A stretch of DNA of 64,000 nt from Treponema denticola (GTDB lineage: Bacteria > Spirochaetota > Spirochaetia > Treponematales > Treponemataceae): NCBI RefSeq assembly GCF_024400535.1, contig NZ_CP038800.1, positions 2,294,001 through 2,358,000 of the forward strand, given 5' to 3'. A program made the translations under genes and the position numbers. The first letter of the stretch is position 1, and each line of letters opens with the position of its first letter. Below are positions 53,905-62,589 of this stretch, one piece after another. Below the pieces are notes generated by a model. It saw only the letters and a list, made by a program, of their open reading frames with translations, was not told where the DNA came from and did not search any database.

Positions 53905-53935
53905 GGGATGCCCCCTTAAGACGGGCGGGCATCCC
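53905..53935 (+). repeat. GC-rich inverted repeat after lipoprotein gene
   Basis: GGGATGCCC (53905-53913) and GGGCATCCC (53927-53935) pair around a 13-nt loop. The surrounding 370-nt gap (53871-54240) has three further hairpins and no gene. Confidence 0.5.
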
Positions 53936-53969
53936 GGCCCCTAAACGGGTAAGCAGCCTTACAAAAAAC

Positions 53970-54008
53970 GCCCAAGTCTAGACTTTGTTCCAGGCTTGGG
54001 CTTTTTTT
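53970..54008 (+). terminator. Intrinsic terminator of OMP/lipoprotein operon
   Basis: GCCCAAG and CTTGGGC pair, followed by seven T. Confidence 0.82.
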
Positions 54009-54194
54009 GTTTACCGGCATTTTTTTTAATTTAACAGCAAAGATTGTTTGTAATAGATAGTAAAATTTGAAAAAAGAATTCGGAGTTTCTTCTGTTTTAA
54101 TCTTGACCAAAAAATAAACTAAAAACTTTGTAATAATGCCGGATTCCAAAGGGCGGCAAGCCCTTTGGCAGCGCGAGAAAGAGAGGGGGTTATA

Positions 54195-54237
54195 GGGGGA
54201 GAGAAAACCCTGCTCTGAACGGGGTTTTCTCTCCCCC
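54195..54237 (-). repeat. 16-bp inverted repeat abutting Rpn copy 1 stop
   Basis: Perfect 16-nt arms beginning GGGGGAGAGAAAACCC around a 11-nt loop, three bases beyond the Rpn stop codon. It may act as a terminator-like or 3'-stabilising hairpin; there is no U-tract. Confidence 0.5.
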
Positions 54238-54240
54238 TAA

Positions 54241-54564
54241 TTATAGAGCTTCCACTTCTTTTATAGTTAATCCTGTTCCTTCAGCTATTTTAGCAATATC
54301 AAAGCCAAACTGCTTAAAAGCCTTAGCCGTTTCGATAGCTTTTCGGTAAGAGCCTTGCGATATACCTTGTTCTATCCCCCGTTCTATGCCTTGTTCTATA
54401 CCTTGCGATATACCTTGTTCTATGCCTTGTTCAATTCCTTGTTCAATCCCTTGCTCAATTCCTCGTTCAATCCCTTGTTCAATCCCTTCAGCAAAGGCTA
54501 TTTCACGCTCTTCTGCACGCTGTACGGCTATATCCGTTTCATAATCATATTCTGCTACTAACAT
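54241..54564 (-). CDS. Putative intragenic RpnS-like small protein, copy 1
   Basis: Inside the Rpn gene an ATG (54564) is preceded by AAGGAGG (54573-54579) with eight-base spacing, a better site than that of most genes here. It would give a 107-residue protein: MLVAEYDYETDIAVQRAEER, the GIEQ repeats and the variable tail. In E. coli RpnA a short in-frame product of the C-terminal part antagonises the long nuclease. Here the small frame is intact although the long one is broken. Confidence 0.5.
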   Translation of the reverse strand: MLVAEYDYETDIAVQRAEEREIAFAEGIEQGIERGIEQGIEQGIEQGIEQGISQGIEQGIERGIEQGISQGSYRKAIETAKAFKQFGFDIAKIAEGTGLTIKEVEAL

Positions 54565-55226
54565 ATTTAATACCTCCTTAGTCTTGCGTTTTAGATATTC
54601 ACGCAAAATATTGTTTGATATGCATTCTTCAACGGCTTTTTCAAAGCCGTTTTGAGTATCTATTTCTTTCCATTTCCTTACCGTTTCCACAAATATACTG
54701 TATTCTTGCATTGTTTTATAGTTTTCCAATACAGGATGTCGGTTTTGCCGGTTTATGTTTATGACCTTAACGGTCAACTCAAGATTAGTTTCCCTTGTCT
54801 TTTCTGTAAAAGCATCCGATAGTTTTAATGTTTTATCGGAAGGATATGGCTCTTCTCCATTATAAAAAACATAAAATTCGGGAGTCGGAATGTTTAAGAG
54901 TTTACGGCTGTATTTTCTTTTGATTCAAAGAGGCTTTCATAAAGACGGCTGATGTATTCAAGACAACGTAAAGGCATATTGGGATTTATGGTAGATTGAT
55001 GTTCAGCAAGTACTATTATTTTGTTATCTACAAGATAGGATACATCATTATAAAATGTCATGTACAAAACTTGATCAAGGCGGATGTTTTTCAATTTCTC
55101 TATATCCGTAAGTTCGGTATTATGCAGAGCATTATATAGCGATAAAAAATTCTCTTTTGCCTTTTCATCTTCACTGAAAAGATCGACAAACACCGAATCT
55201 TTGTATTTTCTATTTGAAGTACTCAT
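54241..55226 (-). pseudogene. Rpn-family PD-(D/E)XK nuclease, copy 1 (frameshifted)
   Basis: N-terminal half (MSTSNRKYKDSVFVDLFSED) is the same as in copy 2 up to ESLFESKE, then shifts frame. The cause is a T4 run at 54913-54916 where copy 2 has T5 (56075-56079). The C-terminal half continues in the other frame: MTVKVININRQ, eleven four-residue GIEQ/GIER/GISQ units, and the tail AFKQFGFDIAKIAEGTGLTI. Rpn proteins are DNA endonucleases/recombination-promoting factors linked to antiphage defence. Full-length protein is not made unless the frame slips back. Confidence 0.85.
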
Positions 55227-55282
55227 AGCAAGCCCCCTCTCCTGTTGTATTATACCATAGATTAAAGGGTTTTAAAAGGGTA

Positions 55283-55390
55283 TATTTATAAGAAATTCTT
55301 TTATACTTACTCCTGTTCCTTTAGCACGTTGTACGGTTATATCTGTTTTATAATCATATTCGGCTACTAACATATTTAATAAAAGACTGT
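55283..55390 (-). pseudogene. Fossil of an Rpn gene with internal deletion
   Basis: Minus strand reads LLNMLVAEYDYKTDITVQRA, then directly KGTGVSIKEFL. This is the segment before the repeats joined to the tail, the GIEQ array being deleted. It lacks the AAGGAGG seen in the complete copies. Confidence 0.65.
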
Positions 55391-55726
55391 CTATAAGACT
55401 TCAATTTCTTCTTTGGAAAGACCTGTCATTTGCATAATAAAGTCAAGTTCACAATTTGCTTGTTTCATCAGTCTAGCCGTTTCGATAGCTTTTCGGTAAG
55501 AGCCTTGCGATATACCTTGTTCTATCCCCCGTTCTATGCCTTGTTCTATACCTTGCGATATACCTTGTTCTATGCCTTGTTCAATTCCTTGTTCAATCCC
55601 TTGCTCAATTCCTCGTTCAATCCCTTGTTCAATCCCTTGTTCAATCCCTTCAGCAAAGGCTATTTCACGCTCTTCTGCACGCTGTACGGCTATATCCGTT
55701 TCATAATCATATTCTGCTACTAACAT
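55391..55726 (-). CDS. Putative intragenic RpnS-like small protein, copy 2
   Basis: ATG at 55726 with AAGGAGG at 55735-55741 (eight-base spacing) in frame inside copy 2; predicted 111 aa. Same arrangement as in copy 1. Only start-site sequence supports it. Confidence 0.5.
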   Translation of the reverse strand: MLVAEYDYETDIAVQRAEEREIAFAEGIEQGIEQGIERGIEQGIEQGIEQGIEQGISQGIEQGIERGIEQGISQGSYRKAIETARLMKQANCELDFIMQMTGLSKEEIEVL

Positions 55727-56389
55727 ATTTAATACCTCCTTAGTCTTGCGTTTTAGATATTCACGCAAAATATTGTTTGATATGCATTCTTCAACGGCTT
55801 TTTCAAAGCCGTTTTGAGTATCTATTTCTTTCCATTTCCTTACCGTTTCCACAAATATACTGTATTCTTGCATTGTTTTACAGTTTTCCAATACAGGATG
55901 TCGGTTTTGCCGGTTTATGTTTATGACCTTAACGGTCAACTCAAGATTAGTTTCCCTTGTCTTTTCTGTAAAAGCATCCGATAGTTTTAATGTTTTATCG
56001 GAAGGATATGGCTCTTCTCCATTATAAAAAACATAAAATTCGGGAGTCGGAATGTTTAAGAGTTTACGGCTGTATTTTTCTTTTGATTCAAAGAGGCTTT
56101 CATAAAGACGGCTGATGTATTCAAGACAACGTAAAGGCATATTGGGATTTATGGTAGATTGATGTTCAGCAAGTACTATTATTTTGTTATCTACAAGATA
56201 GGATACATCATTATAAAATGTCATGTACAAAACTTGATCAAGGCGGATGTTTTTCAATTTCTCTATATCCGTAAGTTCGGTATTATGCAGAGCATTATAT
56301 AGCGATAAAAAATTCTCTTTTGCCTTTTCATCTTCACTGAAAAGATCGACAAACACCGAATCTTTGTATTTTCTATTTGAAGTACTCAT
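55391..56389 (-). CDS. Rpn-family recombination-promoting nuclease, copy 2 (intact)
   Basis: 332 aa. Catalytic PD-(D/E)XK-like core: YKDSVFVDLFSEDEKAKENF, and DVSYLVDNKIIVLAEHQST with the conserved Asp and EHQ. Then the linker, twelve GIEQ-type units (residues ~240-290) and the tail ARLMKQANCELDFIMQMTGL, different from copy 1. Known relatives (PDDEXK_2, TIGR01784) are fast-evolving nucleases with swapped C-termini. It lies 1.16 kb from copy 1 in direct repeat. Confidence 0.9.
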   Translation of the reverse strand: MSTSNRKYKDSVFVDLFSEDEKAKENFLSLYNALHNTELTDIEKLKNIRLDQVLYMTFYNDVSYLVDNKIIVLAEHQSTINPNMPLRCLEYISRLYESLFESKEKYSRKLLNIPTPEFYVFYNGEEPYPSDKTLKLSDAFTEKTRETNLELTVKVININRQNRHPVLENCKTMQEYSIFVETVRKWKEIDTQNGFEKAVEECISNNILREYLKRKTKEVLNMLVAEYDYETDIAVQRAEEREIAFAEGIEQGIEQGIERGIEQGIEQGIEQGIEQGISQGIEQGIERGIEQGISQGSYRKAIETARLMKQANCELDFIMQMTGLSKEEIEVL

Positions 56390-56450
56390 AGCAAGCCCCC
56401 TCTCCTGTTGTATTATACCATAGATTAAAGGGTTTTAAAAGGGTATATTT

Positions 56451-56527
56451 ATAAGAATTTTTTTTATACTTACTCCTGTTCCTTCAGCTCGTTGTACGGT
56501 TATATCTGTTTTATAATCATATTCGGC
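56451..56527 (-). pseudogene. Fossil of Rpn gene, joined to tsaD fossil
   Basis: Repeats the fossil at 55283 (AEYDYKTDITVQRA, EGTGVSIK) but is cut at 56527, where tsaD-like sequence begins. Part of the second unit of the 1.16-kb tandem duplication. Confidence 0.6.
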
Positions 56528-56850
56528 CTTTACAGCCGAGGCATCCGCCCGAGTTAAAGGCTGAAAATTTGGACATGGATCTTTTAAATTCGATAATGAC
56601 GGTAATTATAGAGCGCAAAAAAATCTAAGAAAATCCGTAAAAAAACAACCCAATGTACGTCTAATAAATGCTTTCTTTCGGACTGTGTTGACGGCCGGCT
56701 TTCCGGCCTAAAAACCTTAAACCCGCTAATTTCTTCTCAAGTTTTTTACGCACCCGATTATCCCGAAACGGCAACAAGGGCCATCCTAAAAATGGCCGAC
56801 CTTTCTCACTTTTCTTCGGAACTTTCAAAATCATTGTGGCATTGGAAGTT
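56527..56850 (+). pseudogene. Mosaic fossil copy of tsaD - hypothetical - radical SAM region
   Basis: Four segments match upstream genes in the same order and orientation: 56527-56562 to tsaD 48804-48839, 56559-56678 to 49317-49436 (end of the 48971 gene, intergenic region and start of the radical SAM gene), 56675-56807 to about 49886-50017, and 56809-56850 to 50370-50411. The joins show short shared bases. It is a collapsed remnant of a ~1.6-kb duplication. Nothing else is seen up to the ABC promoter region. Confidence 0.8.
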
Positions 56851-56927
56851 AAACTAAACTTACAAAAAAGACTAGACAAACTGAATAGAAAATATTAAAC
56901 TCATTTTAATGAAAGAAAAAACAAAAG

Positions 56928-56977
56928 ACGATACCATTATAATAAAGTTATCGGTATCGTTAGTTAATACTAACTTT
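56928..56977 (+). promoter_or_regulatory. Overlapping inverted repeats upstream of ABC pair
   Basis: ACGATACC/GGTATCGT (56928-56935, 56953-56960), AAAGTTA/TAACTTT (56944-56950, 56971-56977) and GTTAG/CTAAC (56959-56963, 56970-56974) interlock around a TATAAT at 56938-56943. Looks like an operator region. Confidence 0.5.
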
Positions 56978-57004
56978 ATAAAACGAAAGTGGAGATAAAC
57001 AATT

Positions 57005-58738
57005 ATGATGCTTAACAGAAGAGTTATCGAATTGACAAAAGGTATTAAATGCAGCATTTTGCTTAAAGCCCTATTGGGTGTTGCCGTATCGGGAACTTAT
57101 GTAGCTCAGGCCGTCTTGCTGGGTAAAATAGTGGGACAGCTTTATTCCAAAGAAGAATTATCCGTGGTAATACAAACTATCTTATACGTATCGGCAGTTA
57201 TAGCATCCCGCCTTATTTTAATATATTACAATTCGGTTTACGGCAAAAAAATTATCGGCAAAGTAAAAAACATTTTAAGGCGCCGCATTTACGATAAACT
57301 GTTAAAACTGGGACCTGCATTTTTAGATGATGAAAGAACAGGTAAATTAGGCTCAACAATGGTAAGCGGAGTAGATTATTTAGAGGGCTATTTAACGCTA
57401 TACATTCCGCAAATACTTGTGTGTGTAATTGCATGCGGTGCAATGCTCATTTATGTTTTTTCGCTGCATTATGTTTTAGGCATAATATCGACTGCAGCCT
57501 TAATCGCCGTATTGATTTCTCCCGTTGCTTTCGGGAAGATACTATCGGAATCTTCCAATGCACATTGGACGGCTTATAGAAATTTAACTGCAGAAATTTT
57601 AGACGGCATTCAAGGAATTACAACGGCAAAGACGTATAATGCACAAGAAAGGCTCGGAAAATTATTAAAAGAAAAAATGAGAACACTTTTTTCTGAAACT
57701 ATGCGCAACTTAAAAGTAAACCTAGCCGAAATAGGTATTTCCAATTTTGCTTCCGGTATCGGTACAAGTTTTACCCTTGCCGTAGCAGCACTATTAACTT
57801 CTGTGCATATAATTCCCGCATCCTCATTACTTATTCTACTTTTTATGACCAACGAAGTCTTTAGACCAGCAAACGAATTGGCGGCATACTTTCATCAAGG
57901 TTTTATGGGCATAACCTCTATGAGCGGAATTTTTGCCTTACTTGATGAAGAAGAAAAAATAAAAGATGGGGGGACTAAAACCATTGACATAAAATCGGCC
58001 GATGGTTTTGAAATAAAATATAAAAATATTGAATTCGCTTACAAGCAAAAAAAGAATACGGTTTTTAAGAATTTAAATTTCACTGTTGCAAAAAATGAAA
58101 AACTTGCAGTTGCAGGAGAATCGGGAAGCGGAAAAACTACCATTGTAAATTTATTATTAAGGTTTTATGAGCCTACAAGCGGAAGCATTTATATCAACGG
58201 TACCGATATAAAAGACTTGACATTAAAATCTTTGCGCAGTTTAATTACGGTAGTTTCGCAAGAAACTTATTTGTTTAACGGAACAATAAAAGAAAATCTT
58301 TTACATGCAAATGAAGATGCAGATGAGGAGAAGCTTATAGATGCGTGTAAGGCAGCAAACATTCATTCCTTTATTCAAAGTTTACCGGAAGGTTACAATA
58401 CAAAAGTTGGAGAAAGAGGGCTTAACTTTTCGGGAGGGCAAAGACAAAGAATTGCAATTGCAAGAGCCGTTTTAAAAAACTCACCGATTGTAGTTCTTGA
58501 TGAAGCTACGTCCAGCGTGGATACCGAAAATGAAAATGAAATTAAACAAAGTCTTAATCACTTGTTAAGAAACAGAACAAGCATTACGATTGCGCATCGC
58601 TTAAATACAATTGAAAACAGTGATAGAATTCTGGTTTTGCTCAGAGGAGAAATCGTAGAAGAAGGTTCTTACAAGGAACTTATTTTAAAAGACGGATACT
58701 ACAAAAAGCTTGTAGAAGCGCAACAAGGAGAAAATTAA
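57005..58738 (+). CDS. ABC transporter permease/ATPase (CydCD-like), first of pair
   Basis: 577 aa: six-helix TMD, then Walker A AGESGSGKTT, Q-loop VVSQETYLFNGTIKENLL, signature NFSGGQRQRIAIARA, Walker B IVVLDEATSSVDTENE and HRLNTIE. The TMD motif DDERTGKLGSTMVSGVDYLEG is typical of the CydCD/siderophore-exporter subgroup. It is one base from the second half-transporter; together they make a heterodimer. Start has GGAG ten bases upstream. Confidence 0.9.
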   Translation: MMLNRRVIELTKGIKCSILLKALLGVAVSGTYVAQAVLLGKIVGQLYSKEELSVVIQTILYVSAVIASRLILIYYNSVYGKKIIGKVKNILRRRIYDKLLKLGPAFLDDERTGKLGSTMVSGVDYLEGYLTLYIPQILVCVIACGAMLIYVFSLHYVLGIISTAALIAVLISPVAFGKILSESSNAHWTAYRNLTAEILDGIQGITTAKTYNAQERLGKLLKEKMRTLFSETMRNLKVNLAEIGISNFASGIGTSFTLAVAALLTSVHIIPASSLLILLFMTNEVFRPANELAAYFHQGFMGITSMSGIFALLDEEEKIKDGGTKTIDIKSADGFEIKYKNIEFAYKQKKNTVFKNLNFTVAKNEKLAVAGESGSGKTTIVNLLLRFYEPTSGSIYINGTDIKDLTLKSLRSLITVVSQETYLFNGTIKENLLHANEDADEEKLIDACKAANIHSFIQSLPEGYNTKVGERGLNFSGGQRQRIAIARAVLKNSPIVVLDEATSSVDTENENEIKQSLNHLLRNRTSITIAHRLNTIENSDRILVLLRGEIVEEGSYKELILKDGYYKKLVEAQQGEN

Positions 58739-58739
58739 T

Positions 58740-60407
58740 ATGTTTAAAGAAAAATATAAACCGCTTATTAAAATGACCAAATACATAAGCTTTTATAAAA
58801 AAGAATTTATTATTTCGATTATTTACGGAATATTTAACAGTGTTTTTGCTTTGCTCACCGTTTTAACGGGCGCATATATAGCTTCAGCGGCTCTGTTTAA
58901 AATGAGCACAGGAAAAATACTTTATCTTTTTATACCGCTGATTATTTTTATTATCGGCAAAGGACTTTTTGCTTTTTTGGAAATGTACGAATGTCATTTG
59001 GTTTCATACGGTGTAATCGAAAAAATAAGAAACCTTTTATATGATTCGATTTCCAAAACAGCACCGCAATCCACAGGCAAAAAAAGAAGCGGAAGTATTA
59101 CCTCCGTGTTTGTCGAAGATGTTGAAGCCACCGAAGTTTTTTATGCTCACACCGCAGGCTCTTACATAATTGCATTTGTCTGCACTGTTCTTTATCTTAC
59201 TGCATTAAGTTTTCTTTCATTTAAAATAAGCGCAGCCGTTTTTGCCGCCTGTATTCTTGTTGCAGCCGTTCCGTATTTTTTTAATCCTATTACAAAAAAA
59301 ATCGGAGAAGAGATACGCGACGGTTTGGCTGAGGTAAATGCCGAAGCTGTAGATACGGTTCAAGGTTTACGTGAGATTTTAATTTTCGGCAAAGAAAAAA
59401 AATACATTGAAAAGGTTGCCGCCGACACCTTACGCTTAAATAAAAAAGAAATACGGGACGGGAGATTTAAGGGCTTACACAGTTTGGTAATAAACTTAAT
59501 TACCTCCGCCGTTTTAATTTCAACAATATTACTTGCTCATTCGGAAGTAATTGCAGGCTCGTTAAAACCTGAAATGGTTTCGGTTGTTATAATATTTTCT
59601 CTTTTTGCCTTTGTGCCTATAATGAGTGTTTCGGTTACGGCAGGAGCTATGAATATTTCAAATGGAGCGGCAAAAAGAATTTTGGATATATTAGAAGAAG
59701 AACCGGCCGTTAAAGACAGAGTGCCATATATTCCGCAAAACAAATATTCGGTTAAGGGAAACATAGAATTTAAAGATGTAAAATTTTTTTACGAAAAAGG
59801 TATCGAAGTTTTGCACGGAGTTAATTTTACGGTTAAGGTCGGTGAAAGCATTGCCCTTACGGGTGAATCTGGAGCGGGAAAATCTACAATAGCGAATTTG
59901 CTTATGCGCTTTTACGAACCTGACAGCGGAGCAATTTATATTGACGGAAAAAACATAAAAGACATACACCAAAATTCCCTGAGGGATATAATCGCCTATG
60001 TACCGCAGGATGTTTATCTTTTTAATAAAACCATAAAAGAAAACATTTCCCTTGCCTGTCCCGATGCAAGCGATGAAGAAATTAAACAAGCTGCTAAGGT
60101 TGCGATGGCTGACGGCTTTATTAAAAGGCTGGAACAAGGCTACGATACCAATGTCGGTGAGCGGGGTGTTCAGCTCTCAGGCGGAGAAAAGCAAAGAATT
60201 GCTATAGCGCGTGCCGTCTTAAAAAATTCTCCCATATTACTGATGGACGAAGCCGTTTCCAATTTGGATAGTGAAAGCGAAGCACTCTTCCGGCAAGCCC
60301 TAAATAATATCCGCAAAAATAAAACCATAATAACGATTGCACATCGTCCTTCTACAATAAAAGAGGCTGACAGGGTTATAAAAATCGAAAACGGAAAAAT
60401 AGTTTAA
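58740..60407 (+). CDS. ABC transporter permease/ATPase (CydCD-like), second of pair
   Basis: 555 aa: TMD with SVFVEDVEATEVFYAHTAGS, Walker A TGESGAGKST, signature LSGGEKQRIAIARA, Walker B ILLMDEAVSNLDSE (Glu replaced in the usual position order but ExxS present), HRPSTIK. Partner of the 57005 product. Substrate unknown; CydCD relatives export thiols or handle heme. Confidence 0.9.
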   Translation: MFKEKYKPLIKMTKYISFYKKEFIISIIYGIFNSVFALLTVLTGAYIASAALFKMSTGKILYLFIPLIIFIIGKGLFAFLEMYECHLVSYGVIEKIRNLLYDSISKTAPQSTGKKRSGSITSVFVEDVEATEVFYAHTAGSYIIAFVCTVLYLTALSFLSFKISAAVFAACILVAAVPYFFNPITKKIGEEIRDGLAEVNAEAVDTVQGLREILIFGKEKKYIEKVAADTLRLNKKEIRDGRFKGLHSLVINLITSAVLISTILLAHSEVIAGSLKPEMVSVVIIFSLFAFVPIMSVSVTAGAMNISNGAAKRILDILEEEPAVKDRVPYIPQNKYSVKGNIEFKDVKFFYEKGIEVLHGVNFTVKVGESIALTGESGAGKSTIANLLMRFYEPDSGAIYIDGKNIKDIHQNSLRDIIAYVPQDVYLFNKTIKENISLACPDASDEEIKQAAKVAMADGFIKRLEQGYDTNVGERGVQLSGGEKQRIAIARAVLKNSPILLMDEAVSNLDSESEALFRQALNNIRKNKTIITIAHRPSTIKEADRVIKIENGKIV

Positions 60408-60475
60408 AATTTCAGCCTTGAATTTTATTCGGTTTATATGTATAATACTTCGGCAAAACATTGCCGGAGCACATA

Positions 60476-61849
60476 ATGAATCAGGATATAGAAACAATCG
60501 TAAAAAATTGCAGGATTTTTTTTGGAACAAATAAAACAAAAAGCTATGAGTTTAGGATTTCTCAATTATTAAAATTACAGGAAGTCTTAAACCAAAACAA
60601 AAAAGAACTTTTAAATGCCCTTTATTCCGACTTACACAAAACCGAAATGGAAGGCTTCTTTTCGGAATTTGCTATCGTACGCGGAGAACTTAAATTTGCA
60701 ATCAAGCACTTAAAAAAATGGATTAAGCCTAAAAGAGTTCCGACCTCGATTGCCCATTTTAAAAGCTCAAGTAAAATAATGTATGAGCCCTTCGGCACCG
60801 TACTCATCATGTCGCCGTGGAACTATCCTTTAAATTTAACCCTTGCTCCCTTGGTAGGCGCCATTGCTGCAGGAAACTGCGCCGTTGTAAAACCCTCAAA
60901 TTATTCGCCTGCGACATCGGAGGTTATAAAAAAAGTAATCTCCGAAAACTTTCCGCCGGAATATATATCGGTAATTACCGGAGGGCGGGAAGAAAACTCA
61001 AAACTTTTGGAACAGCGTTTTGACTACATCTTTTTTACGGGCGGAACAACTGTCGGCAAACTCGTAATGGAAGCGGCGGCTAAATATGTAACCCCCGTAA
61101 CCTTGGAGCTCGGCGGAAAATCTCCCTGCGTAGTCGAAAAATCGGCAAACTTAAAAGTTGCAGCCCGCCGAATAGCTTTCGGAAAATACCTTAACGCCGG
61201 ACAAACCTGCGTAGCCCCCGATTATCTTTTAATTCAAGATGAGGTAAAAGAAAAATTTATCGAAGAATTAAAAGAGGCTTTAAAAGAATTTTTCCCCACG
61301 GAAACCTATTTGGACATGCACCTTCCCCACATCGTAAACGAAAAACATTTTGACCGCCTCATGGGTTTAATTGAAGGAGAAAAAATAATCACGGGCGGCA
61401 ATGGAGAAAAAAGCAGAAAATTTATTGAGCCCACGGTTTTGGATAATATCACCTTTGATTCCAAAATAATGCAGGAAGAAATTTTCGGGCCAATCCTTCC
61501 CGTAATAAGTTTTAAGACAATAGAGGAAGCAATTAAACTGATTAAATCCCGCGAAAAGCCCCTAGCCTCTTATCTTTTTACAACCGACTCAAATATAGAA
61601 AAGAAATTCTTAAATGAGGTTTCTTTCGGGGGCGGCTGTATCAACGATACGATAGTCCACTTGGCAAGCGATCACCTTCCCTTCGGAGGAGTCGGCTTTA
61701 GCGGCATAGGAAAATACCACGGAGACGAAAGCTTTAAAGTTTTCAGCAATGCAAAAAGCATCCTAAAAAAATCAAACCTCATCGACATCAAGCTCCGCTA
61801 TCATCCTTATTCCGAAAAAAAATTAAACATAATAAACAAGATGATGTAG
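60476..61849 (+). CDS. Aldehyde dehydrogenase
   Basis: 457 aa from the ATG at 60476, which has GGAG at 60466-60469; an upstream TTG frame start is not used. Class 3-like ALDH: MSPWNYPLNLTLAPLVGAIA, catalytic Glu in TLELGGKSPC, catalytic Cys in LNAGQTCVAPDYLL, and LPFGGVGFSGIGKYHG. Oxidises medium-chain or fatty aldehydes with NAD(P). A possible membrane-binding C-terminal tail follows. Upstream, TATAAT near 60441 may be its promoter. Confidence 0.92.
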   Translation: MNQDIETIVKNCRIFFGTNKTKSYEFRISQLLKLQEVLNQNKKELLNALYSDLHKTEMEGFFSEFAIVRGELKFAIKHLKKWIKPKRVPTSIAHFKSSSKIMYEPFGTVLIMSPWNYPLNLTLAPLVGAIAAGNCAVVKPSNYSPATSEVIKKVISENFPPEYISVITGGREENSKLLEQRFDYIFFTGGTTVGKLVMEAAAKYVTPVTLELGGKSPCVVEKSANLKVAARRIAFGKYLNAGQTCVAPDYLLIQDEVKEKFIEELKEALKEFFPTETYLDMHLPHIVNEKHFDRLMGLIEGEKIITGGNGEKSRKFIEPTVLDNITFDSKIMQEEIFGPILPVISFKTIEEAIKLIKSREKPLASYLFTTDSNIEKKFLNEVSFGGGCINDTIVHLASDHLPFGGVGFSGIGKYHGDESFKVFSNAKSILKKSNLIDIKLRYHPYSEKKLNIINKMM

Positions 61850-61866
61850 GAAACGGGCTTTAAGAA

Positions 61867-62589
61867 ATGGACACCGATAAACTTTTATCAAAGGGCCTTT
61901 TATCAGATGGTATTCTACTAAAGGGCTTAAAAGAATTAGGCATAAACGAAAAGACTCATAATAAACTCACAGAACTTTTAAACATTTATATGCGGGAACT
62001 TAAAATGTTTAACGCCTCATTTAACTTGGTAAAGGTTAAGGACGATGAAGAATTAATCATCTCCCATGTTTTAGATTCCCTTTCGGCATGGCATTTTTTT
62101 TATAACGAAATCAAAAATACTAATGAAGCTCTTCTTACAAGTGAGCCTTTTTATATTGCCGATGCCGGAACCGGAGCGGGCTTTCCCGGGATTCCCCTTG
62201 CAGCTCTCTTTATTTCTTTAGGCAATTTAGATGTAAAACTTTCTTTAATCGAAAGAATGCAAAAGCGATGCACCTTTTTAGAAAACATCAAGGCTGTTCT
62301 CCAATTAAGTAACACCGAGATTATCGAAAGCGAAGCCGAAAAAGCCTCCCAAAATAAATTTGATATTGTAACTTGCAGAGCTTTCCGCACCTTGGATAAG
62401 CACATCTTAAACACCCTTTTAAATCTTGCAAGACCTAAGGGTAAATTATTTTTATACAAGGCCATGGAAGAAAAAATAAATGAAGAGACGGAGCTTATCA
62501 AAAAAGAAGGTCTAAACTATAAAATAGAAAAACTTGATGTTCCTTTTTTAAAAAAAGAAAGACACCTTCTTATAATCGAAAAGCCTTAA
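61867..62589 (+). CDS. rsmG: 16S rRNA (guanine527-N7)-methyltransferase
   Basis: 240 aa. SAM motif YIADAGTGAGFPGIPLAALF, then LSLIERMQKRCTFLENI, and VTCRAFRTLDK (R/A-F motif of RsmG). Methylates G527 in 16S rRNA. It overlaps tail-to-tail by four bases with the phosphodiesterase gene on the other strand. Confidence 0.94.
   Translation: MDTDKLLSKGLLSDGILLKGLKELGINEKTHNKLTELLNIYMRELKMFNASFNLVKVKDDEELIISHVLDSLSAWHFFYNEIKNTNEALLTSEPFYIADAGTGAGFPGIPLAALFISLGNLDVKLSLIERMQKRCTFLENIKAVLQLSNTEIIESEAEKASQNKFDIVTCRAFRTLDKHILNTLLNLARPKGKLFLYKAMEEKINEETELIKKEGLNYKIEKLDVPFLKKERHLLIIEKP

Noticed and set aside
54355-54561. Open frame antisense to Rpn copy 1 rich in Tyr/Leu/Phe.
   Set aside because: Mirror of the GIEQ repeat array; no ribosome site, and the same artefact occurs over copy 2.
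54241-56450. GIEQ repeat arrays as a CRISPR array.
   Set aside because: The 12-bp units are contiguous, without spacers, and encode a regular protein repeat.
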